NCBI GenBank assembly: GCA_036655915.1
Contig: JAVVPE010000032.1
Span: forward strand, 1 to 19,551
Direction of reading: 5' to 3'
Origin: JAVWGW01 sp036655915
GTDB lineage: Bacteria > Actinomycetota > Coriobacteriia > Coriobacteriales > Eggerthellaceae
Length of the DNA stretch: 19,551 bases
In this document: positions 14,130 through 19,551 of the stretch, piece after piece
Layout of the letters: each line of letters opens with the position of its first letter
How positions within the stretch are numbered: the stretch's first letter is position 1
The notes under the pieces: generated by a model
Database searches by the model: none
What the model saw: the letters and a program-made list of their open reading frames with translations, nothing else
What the model was told of the DNA's origin: nothing
Translations under genes and position numbers: made by a program

Positions 14130-17100
14130 GGCTGGTCGCTCCCCGAAATTTTGGTGACCACGCTCAGCGGCTTAGGACCTTGATTTTTCGCAACGTTAAA
14201 CGTGATGGCGTTGATGTTTTGAAGCGTGGGATCCTTTTTGACAGCGTCAAGGCTGGCAGTTCTGGGGAACGCAAATGCTCCACTGGTGGGGCCGGGCGGC
14301 AGCTCAAATTCGCTAATTTTCGCATTCCCAATGTGCTGCCCCACCAAGCCACCAATATAGGAGTATTGGGCAAGGTCTTGCGGCCAATTTTTCTTATCAT
14401 CCGGCACGATAAGCAGCATTTTATCAATCGAAAGTGGGGAAGCTGAATTTCTCGACCGGGTCTGAACAATGGTCGCGTGATCTCCGCCGCCGTCGCCCTG
14501 CAAAACCCCCACTAAACCACCAATGGCTATAGATTTAGGTGCAAGTTTTCCCTTGGCCTGTTCGAGGTTTAGCACAAGGGGACCTACCACAACGGGTGGG
14601 AAAGGCCAATCATACATTAAAGAACAATTTCTAGATTCGCCCACAATGCCCCCGAAGGAAAGAGCATCCGTAGGAAAAGCTGAATTGGGCGCAGGCACCA
14701 GACTGAACCCTACCCCACTGACACCACCACCTTGGATAGAATCAGCTGAAACACTGGCGCTTACAGCGCGGCCGACCAAGCCACCTATGGCCACATTCGC
14801 ATTGGTGGTTGAAAGAGAGTAAAGGTTTTTTTCTTCGTTTGGGTTGCCTTTTGCCCAACACCGCGTTATTTGGCAGTTTATTGCATTATCCACCAACAGG
14901 CCAAACGCATCACAGCTAGACTGCACGGGCGCGGGATAACCATTCTTGGTATAGCGCACAATATCCACTAAGTTTATATCGGTAAGTGTTGCCCCGTCCA
15001 CCTGCGGGAAAAGCCCAAACCCTCGCGTTTTTTTACCCGTAACAGGATCAGTGCAAGCAACGGCACCCGTCATGAAATTGCTTATTTTTAGGCCTCGTCC
15101 GTTATAGTTGCCCTTAAAAGCTACATGCAGCGATGCCTTGCCCGGGTTAGCGGCCGTATTCCAATCAATATCGTGAGTTTGATTGAAAAAGGTGGTACTG
15201 CTCGTGCCATACACTGTTTTAGCCTCTGTGCTTTTGAGGTTCATAATCAGCTGATCGGCGTGACGCACCTGCCAGGGCGAATCTGCGGTTCCCCATGTGG
15301 CGGCCTTGCTATCCCGACCGATAGCCACTGCTGCGGCAAAGTTGAGGTTGACGGTGTAGGTGGCTCCAGCTTCCAACGACACACCAGCAGGAGCAAACTG
15401 CAGCGTCTGCATCGATTCATAGGCAGAGGTATATTTGGGCACTAATGGATATAAATCATAATCACTGCCCTGCAAGGTATAGGGGCCAAGCCTATAGGGC
15501 GCCTGATAGTCGCTGGGACACGTGGGAGCACCTTCCCCTGGCTTAGTTGCCAGACAATATCCCCACGACAAAAAGCCATTGTCGGCAGGAAGCAGGGCTG
15601 CATCGCTTCCGTTTTTCACTATCGTTTCCCCATCAAGCGAACCGTAGTAACCGGTAACAGCCCCCTGCGGCACCGGCGCCCAGGGCAGGAAAGACTGGCT
15701 GAATTCAACATACAGCAATCCGACCGTGGCATACCGCGCATACAGCGACACCACACCTAAGGGGAGCGATCCGCTTGCGCTCGCCTCGACAATGCTCGCA
15801 CCCGCCTTAAAAGAAGCGCCCGATCCATTCTGCGCCACATTCCATGAAGTGAACTTATCCTTCTTGAGGGGTTCAACAAACGTAGTCCCATTTTTCGGCT
15901 CATTGCTTTTTACGTCCCGCGCAAACAGGGGCACCCATTGCTGCTGCTGGATAACCCTGTCATCATTTTTTTCGTAATACTTCACATAGCGAAAATACAG
16001 CTGATTGGTTGCCGGATAATTGGGGGGATCCATATTCGGATCATCAAGCGGAATCAGAAAATCGAGGGGTTTCTCATTCATAAAATTCTGCGGCGCAACA
16101 ATTTGCGCCCGCAAAACTTCTTGGCCCTGCAGTTGCGGTACCGATGTGACATTTTGCGCAAAAGCTGGTGCTTGGTTATTTCTAGCAAAATCTTTAGGGT
16201 TAGCTTGCCAGGCGCTAGGATTGGTAGAAGCATAGCGCCATAAAACGGCGCAGGTCAAATCATTATGTTGCCCCTTGGCCGCCGGCTTAGCTGCGGGGCG
16301 CAGGGGCGTGGGCGCGTAATAAAGGTACAAATCCTTCCAGTCAAATCCGCTCACAGATGATTCAAGCTTTTTGCGCGTTACCGTCCACAGCGCCACCGAA
16401 GAAGTGCAGCCAAACTCTTCCTTAAAAGCAGCTTGGGCCTGCGTGGATTGCCCATCCACCCCACGCGCGGTTACGTTGCCGTTACAGATGGCCGCCCTAA
16501 AACTGTTGTTTTGATCGAAATAGTCTTGCGCATCACGCAAAGAAGGCGCCGTGCGCACATACACATCGTAGCCCCCCACTTCGTTGCGCAGGCTGCTGAT
16601 CGCGTTAAGTTTGGGCGCGCTGATAAAAACTGCGGTTGGGGGCGCGCTTATCTGGGTGCCTGCCGCAAACGTGAAACATTCGGGCAGCGTGACCAAGGCG
16701 GGGTCGGGGTTCCACACCCAGGTGCCTTCCGGACCATACGATCCGGCAAGGGTGTTGCCCACCCAGATTTCGTAAATTTGATAGCTGTGCTTGGTTTTAT
16801 TGGCATTGGTGTAGGCACCCGCCTGCGCGCTTACCGTGGCCTTGCCATCTGGCGTGGCCTCTACGGCAGTTTGCAGGTTCATTTTGGCGCCCGTATACAC
16901 CTGGCGCGCAGATTCTGCATCTTTGTTGACAACCGCGCCAAACTTGATTTCTTCCTTATCTTTGGTAAGGGGCACCGCTGCGGGCAACTTCCCTTCAATA
17001 GAAACCTGCGGGGTTGTATATCCCTTGTCCTTTGCGGGATCCTTCGCAATTTCGCCATCAATGCTGGGATTTGTTACCAGCACGCGCAGCTGCGCCACAG

Positions 17101-18163
17101 GGCCTGGCCAGGGGGTATTGGCAAGAGCCGTCGCGGGAACGCAGGGCACCCCCACCGTTACCGACGCTTCAACCCTCATCAAATCGCCAATATTGAAAGC
17201 GGCCAGGGCGCGCTTCAGGTCATCGTTTTTTGAGGCCGCTTCCATAGCCTTTTTAAGCTGGTTAAGATCGATTTGATATATATCTTTGTTGTTGGAAACA
17301 TCATCAGCCGCAGAAACAAGTTGGAATATCTTGTTGGTATCTGCGTTGGTAAAGGTTTCCGTGGTGGCCGTATTCGTTTTGATTGTGTAGGTGGTGGCAC
17401 TTTGCTGCAAGCCCATCAGTGTAAACGTAGTTTTGCCATTGGGGGCAGTAAGCGTTAGCTGCAAGGCAGCCGCATCGTAGGGCGCCGTTTTTTTGCGCAG
17501 GTTGGCATCCTGAACGCACAGCTGGCCTTCGCTATCCACCCAGATGACGGGCTTTGCCAAGGCGATGCCTTCGGTGGCACCCGCAGCACGGCCGCCAAAA
17601 TACCCTATCATGGGGTCGGCATCTCTGCGCTTCGCTTCATCACGCTTGTTGGGGGATTGCGAAGCTTGGTAATAGGTCTGCGCGGCCGTGCCCGTAGCCT
17701 TACCCGAAGAAAGCCAGCCGCCTTTATTGTCGGAATAAAACACACCACACACCACGGCGGTTGTTGCGTCGTATTCAAGCACATAATCGCTTTCGCGCAC
17801 GCTTGAATCGATGCCCGCCGGGGGAAGCAGATTGTTGTTGCGCACCTGGTCCGCATTGAGATAATAAATGTTGGCTTCGTTTTTGATGTCTGCCGCCACA
17901 AGACCAGTGGCTTTTTGCGCCTTGGCGTTGGGCACCGCATCGATTTTTTCCAGCCATGTGCCCGAAACTTTGTCGGCTGTCATCTGGGTTTGCACGGCTG
18001 TGGCCACCTGATTGGCGGCGTTGTTTAGTTCAAGCATGTGCATGTTTTTCTGGGTGGAAACAACGGTGGGCAGGGCAATAAGCACAAGAATAAAGATGAT
18101 GGCGATGCTCATCAATAATTCGGCCAAAGTGAACCCGTGCGTATCGTTTTTCGCCTTCAGCAT
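14126..18163 (-). CDS. Giant modular type IV pilin with GLUG-type repeats, candidate tip adhesin
   Basis: A 1345-aa protein that begins as a normal prepilin: leader MLKAKNDTHG, then FTLAELLMSIAIIFILVLIA with Glu at +5. The ATG at 18163 has AGGAAGGA upstream; an in-frame start 13 codons earlier does not. After a pilin-like helix and a first head region comes a long extracellular part (about 60-950) with beta-rich, Thr/Ala/Pro-rich segments that I do not recognise. The C-terminal 390 residues open with WGTADSPWQVRHADQL and carry four glycine motifs, IGGLVG (1126), FGGIVG (1170), IGGLVG (1214) and IGGLVG (1270). This resembles GLUG-repeat surface proteins, which probably form beta-helices. About 14 cysteines could form disulfides. 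It is the first gene of the pilus operon and is coupled to a GspK-like subunit, so I infer a tip-located adhesin. Substrate or receptor is unknown. Confidence 0.88.
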   Translation of the reverse strand: MLKAKNDTHGFTLAELLMSIAIIFILVLIALPTVVSTQKNMHMLELNNAANQVATAVQTQMTADKVSGTWLEKIDAVPNAKAQKATGLVAADIKNEANIYYLNADQVRNNNLLPPAGIDSSVRESDYVLEYDATTAVVCGVFYSDNKGGWLSSGKATGTAAQTYYQASQSPNKRDEAKRRDADPMIGYFGGRAAGATEGIALAKPVIWVDSEGQLCVQDANLRKKTAPYDAAALQLTLTAPNGKTTFTLMGLQQSATTYTIKTNTATTETFTNADTNKIFQLVSAADDVSNNKDIYQIDLNQLKKAMEAASKNDDLKRALAAFNIGDLMRVEASVTVGVPCVPATALANTPWPGPVAQLRVLVTNPSIDGEIAKDPAKDKGYTTPQVSIEGKLPAAVPLTKDKEEIKFGAVVNKDAESARQVYTGAKMNLQTAVEATPDGKATVSAQAGAYTNANKTKHSYQIYEIWVGNTLAGSYGPEGTWVWNPDPALVTLPECFTFAAGTQISAPPTAVFISAPKLNAISSLRNEVGGYDVYVRTAPSLRDAQDYFDQNNSFRAAICNGNVTARGVDGQSTQAQAAFKEEFGCTSSVALWTVTRKKLESSVSGFDWKDLYLYYAPTPLRPAAKPAAKGQHNDLTCAVLWRYASTNPSAWQANPKDFARNNQAPAFAQNVTSVPQLQGQEVLRAQIVAPQNFMNEKPLDFLIPLDDPNMDPPNYPATNQLYFRYVKYYEKNDDRVIQQQQWVPLFARDVKSNEPKNGTTFVEPLKKDKFTSWNVAQNGSGASFKAGASIVEASASGSLPLGVVSLYARYATVGLLYVEFSQSFLPWAPVPQGAVTGYYGSLDGETIVKNGSDAALLPADNGFLSWGYCLATKPGEGAPTCPSDYQAPYRLGPYTLQGSDYDLYPLVPKYTSAYESMQTLQFAPAGVSLEAGATYTVNLNFAAAVAIGRDSKAATWGTADSPWQVRHADQLIMNLKSTEAKTVYGTSSTTFFNQTHDIDWNTAANPGKASLHVAFKGNYNGRGLKISNFMTGAVACTDPVTGKKTRGFGLFPQVDGATLTDINLVDIVRYTKNGYPAPVQSSCDAFGLLVDNAINCQITRCWAKGNPNEEKNLYSLSTTNANVAIGGLVGRAVSASVSADSIQGGGVSGVGFSLVPAPNSAFPTDALSFGGIVGESRNCSLMYDWPFPPVVVGPLVLNLEQAKGKLAPKSIAIGGLVGVLQGDGGGDHATIVQTRSRNSASPLSIDKMLLIVPDDKKNWPQDLAQYSYIGGLVGQHIGNAKISEFELPPGPTSGAFAFPRTASLDAVKKDPTLQNINAITFNVAKNQGPKPLSVVTKISGSDQP

Positions 18164-18217
18164 AAATCCTTCCTGCGCTTGCCGCAACAGCAGCCCCCAC
18201 AAAATTGTGTACCCTAC

Positions 18218-18223
18218 ATTTTA
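18218..18223 (-). promoter_or_regulatory. Candidate -10 element of the pilus operon
   Basis: TAAAAT on the minus strand (5/6 to consensus) lies about 55 nt before the start codon of the giant pilin and would give a leader of about 48 nt. The region 17-18 nt upstream has no good -35 (it is G- and T-rich). A second possibility is TAGTAT about 40 nt further upstream, preceded by TTGCGG at an 18-nt spacing. The intergenic stretch 18164-18312 holds nothing else I can name. Confidence 0.3.
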
Positions 18224-18312
18224 ACCCAACCGCGCAGAAAAAACCCCTTTTCCTCATTCATATACTACCTGCTAGAACCGATAAACCGCAATTGTCACAC
18301 AAATGCGACTAA

Positions 18313-18520
18313 TTAAGCGCCAATTGCAGGGTCTGAATCCCTTATCCATTTTTTTGCTTCAACAGACCATGAGCTCGACAAAACACTTCCGGAAAGCACG
18401 GGGTCAAGGAACGCGCACACTAATTTTTCAGCAGCATGAAAATCACAGTAAGCAACATCCACCCCGGATTGCGCGCAAATACAGCAAAGGGCTTTATCCA
18501 GCTCTTCGGAGCATGAAAAC
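18313..18520 (-). pseudogene. Detached C-terminal fragment of AbiEii-type toxin
   Basis: About 68 codons in a different frame (-1/+2 relative) from the toxin N-terminal fragment, directly continuing from it and ending at 18313. The reading contains AAEKLVCAFLDPVLSG (about the middle) and a terminal SSWSVEAKKW. FLDPVLxG followed by a Trp-containing tail is what I remember at the extreme C-terminus of actinobacterial AbiEii-like nucleotidyltransferases. No start codon with a ribosome binding site is present. I infer that a once-continuous toxin gene suffered an internal deletion with loss of frame. The match is by recall of the family, not alignment. Confidence 0.6.
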
Positions 18521-18823
18521 AAACAGGTCTCCGAGATCTTGCTTGATTAGCGCCGTGAACCCACGAAGAACATTGTCGACGGATTCTCGCTGCCCGTCTC
18601 GCAGTGCAAGGTCTATGTCGCGAGTTGCCCGTGCATCGGGGATACGCGCGAGCATACCGCTACCCCCTTTTAGTACGTACCGACCTGCGCCACCTGCAAA
18701 AATTCGTGAAAGCAGTCGGTCACGCAGGAACTGGCGGTAGGTGTCTCCTGGTTCACGACCAGATTTCTGAATAGCCTTCCTAATGGCTCGTTCCACTTCT
18801 TCAGGGTTAGAGTATGGGCTCAT
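18494..18823 (-). CDS. Truncated AbiEii-type nucleotidyltransferase toxin (N-terminal fragment)
   Basis: A 109-aa reading frame, against roughly 220-300 aa for full AbiEii proteins. It keeps the N-terminal helices (TYRQFLRDRLLSRIF, 28-42) and the nucleotidyltransferase entry motif, YVLKGGSGMLARI (49-61) followed by TRDIDLAL (67-74), which supplies the GGS and DxD metal-binding residues. After DLGDLFVF (97-103) the family similarity stops and the frame ends six codons later. The middle of the domain, with the remaining catalytic residues, is missing. The ATG overlaps the antitoxin stop codon by 4 nt and has GGAGGA upstream, the usual bicistronic AbiE arrangement. Probably inactive; a shortened but functional product cannot be excluded. 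Confidence 0.75.
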   Translation of the reverse strand: MSPYSNPEEVERAIRKAIQKSGREPGDTYRQFLRDRLLSRIFAGGAGRYVLKGGSGMLARIPDARATRDIDLALRDGQRESVDNVLRGFTALIKQDLGDLFVFMLRRAG

Positions 18824-19470
18824 CCCTTGCTTCCTCCCTCAATCAAATTAAGGAGTGCTTTGCCCTGATTGTTTACCAATCCGTATCGCCTGGCGTAAGG
18901 GGCAAGGTTGTCGATAAGCCTTTTGTTGTCGATGGGTATATGGTGCCTTCGTGCATCGGCGAGAACATCACCAATAAGGCTTAGATCTTCTCTTTCAGCT
19001 GCCAAGTCACAAATAATTCGCTCTAGCTTCGCCACGGGAAGCCCTTCTACAAGCTCGATTTCATCCGCATTAACTGGTGCCTTGATAAGACGCACGCCCA
19101 GTCGTGTGGTTTGCCTTCGAACGTTACAAACAAAAGTTAAAGGCTCGGGGTTAAGATCACCGACGTCCCACAGATAAGCGCCCGCAGCACCAGTGATAAC
19201 GTATTCCTTTGGCAGGTTGGCCACGCGCTCGAATTGTCTTCTTTCGGGAAGGAAGGAAAGCCAGGTCGATCTTATCAAATCGTAGCGCGAGGCCGGTACC
19301 GCAGCATCTTTGTAGACACCCTGCTGGAAGCGCGACAAGTATCCCTCCTTGGCAAGACGCGAAAGAATAATGCGTTCGACTCCCTGTTTCTGCATCTGCG
19401 CCGTAGTGACAAAGCCCCATTGATAAGAGGCCGTGGCTTTGATGATGCGCAATGCGGCGAGTGTCTTCAT
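18820..19470 (-). CDS. AbiEi-type antitoxin / transcriptional regulator
   Basis: A 216-aa protein. The N-terminal part (about 1-60) reads as a winged helix of the AbiEi antitoxin type: GFVTTAQMQKQGV, then LSRLAKEGYLSRFQQGVYK, where a short helix is followed by a beta-wing. The rest (about 60-216), with YVITGAAGAYLWDVGDLNPEP and GLPVAKLERIICDLAAER, matches the C-terminal region of AbiEi-like proteins, which neutralise the toxin. It overlaps the toxin fragment by 4 nt. The start codon lies inside a perfect inverted repeat with a -10-like element six nt upstream and no ribosome binding site, so the transcript is probably leaderless and autoregulated. AbiE systems act as type IV toxin-antitoxins in phage defence. 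Here the antitoxin looks intact although the toxin is broken. Confidence 0.85.
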   Translation of the reverse strand: MKTLAALRIIKATASYQWGFVTTAQMQKQGVERIILSRLAKEGYLSRFQQGVYKDAAVPASRYDLIRSTWLSFLPERRQFERVANLPKEYVITGAAGAYLWDVGDLNPEPLTFVCNVRRQTTRLGVRLIKAPVNADEIELVEGLPVAKLERIICDLAAEREDLSLIGDVLADARRHHIPIDNKRLIDNLAPYARRYGLVNNQGKALLNLIEGGSKG

Positions 19471-19510
19471 GATGCAATTGTAACACTTTAAATGTTACAA
19501 TTGCATCATG
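19468..19510. promoter_or_regulatory. Perfect 18-bp palindrome, operator with mirrored promoters
   Basis: Arms CATGATGCAATTGTAACA (19468-19485) and its exact reverse complement (19493-19510) flank a 7-nt spacer. Each arm carries an extended -10 (TGTTACAAT) pointing outward: hexamer 19477-19482 on the minus strand and 19496-19501 on the plus strand, each followed by six nt and an ATG. The minus-strand ATG opens the AbiEi gene. AbiEi proteins are known to repress their own operons by binding inverted repeats, so this is the likely operator. Confidence 0.75.
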
Positions 19511-19551
19511 GAATTGTCTGAATATTTAGCCCCTGCCACATCAGATATTAA
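19508..19551 (+). CDS. Possible divergent gene, 5' end only
   Basis: An open frame starting at the plus-strand ATG in the right arm of the palindrome runs 14 codons (MELSEYLAPATSDI) to the window edge with no stop. It has no ribosome binding site but is preceded by an extended -10 six nt upstream, mirroring the antitoxin promoter. If real it would be the only plus-strand gene in the window. Too short to identify; the ATG may simply be a by-product of the palindrome's symmetry. Confidence 0.3.
   Translation, partial: MELSEYLAPATSDI

Noticed and set aside
16433..17233. Plus-strand open frame of 266 codons opposite the giant pilin gene
   Set aside because: Basic, His/Arg-rich translation without motifs, antisense to a continuous gene with a prepilin start and good ribosome binding site.

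Overview
The window reads almost entirely on the minus strand. Reading from its right end to its left, it holds a degraded type IV toxin-antitoxin locus, a complete and compact type IV pilus (T4P) assembly operon of about 14.7 kb, a large cyclic-di-GMP enzyme, and a tRNA-Phe gene. Base composition is moderately GC-rich. The pilus locus has PilB, PilT, PilC, PilD, PilM, PilN and PilO but no PilP or PilQ, so a monoderm (single-membrane) host is likely. An actinobacterial lineage such as Coriobacteriia is my best guess; this is inference from gene content and style, not proof.

Layout in transcription order (high to low coordinates): an AbiEi-type antitoxin (19470-18820) starts inside a perfect 18-bp inverted repeat. 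A frameshifted and internally deleted AbiEii toxin follows (18823-18313). The pilus operon then opens with a 1345-residue prepilin-like protein carrying C-terminal GLUG-type repeats (18163-14126). Three further prepilin-like minor subunits follow, coupled by 1- to 4-nt overlaps (14129-12473). Next come the motors PilB and PilT and the platform PilC (12471-8499), two near-duplicate major-type pilins and a third pilin (8382-6939), the prepilin peptidase (6899-5916), and PilM-PilN-PilO (5902-3507). A strong hairpin terminator at 3454-3482 closes the operon. A GGDEF-EAL-PAS-PAS-PAS-GGDEF protein (3335-246) and tRNA-Phe (119-44, with a near-consensus promoter and a terminator) complete the window.

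How the genes fit together: PilD should cleave and N-methylate seven prepilin-like proteins. The four encoded at the front of the operon probably form an initiation or tip complex, with the giant GLUG protein as a candidate adhesin. The small pilins build the fibre. PilB and PilT extend and retract it on PilC, and PilM/N/O align the machine. PilB carries a two-repeat MshEN motif of the kind that binds c-di-GMP, and a c-di-GMP-making and -degrading enzyme lies directly downstream, which suggests local second-messenger control of pilus extension.

Other points of interest are 21-bp direct repeats just upstream of the candidate promoter of the c-di-GMP gene, a dispersed palindromic repeat translated in frame inside PilD, and a palindrome containing two mirror-image extended -10 promoters that would give leaderless divergent transcripts. 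No CRISPR array, insertion sequence, rRNA or replication origin was seen.
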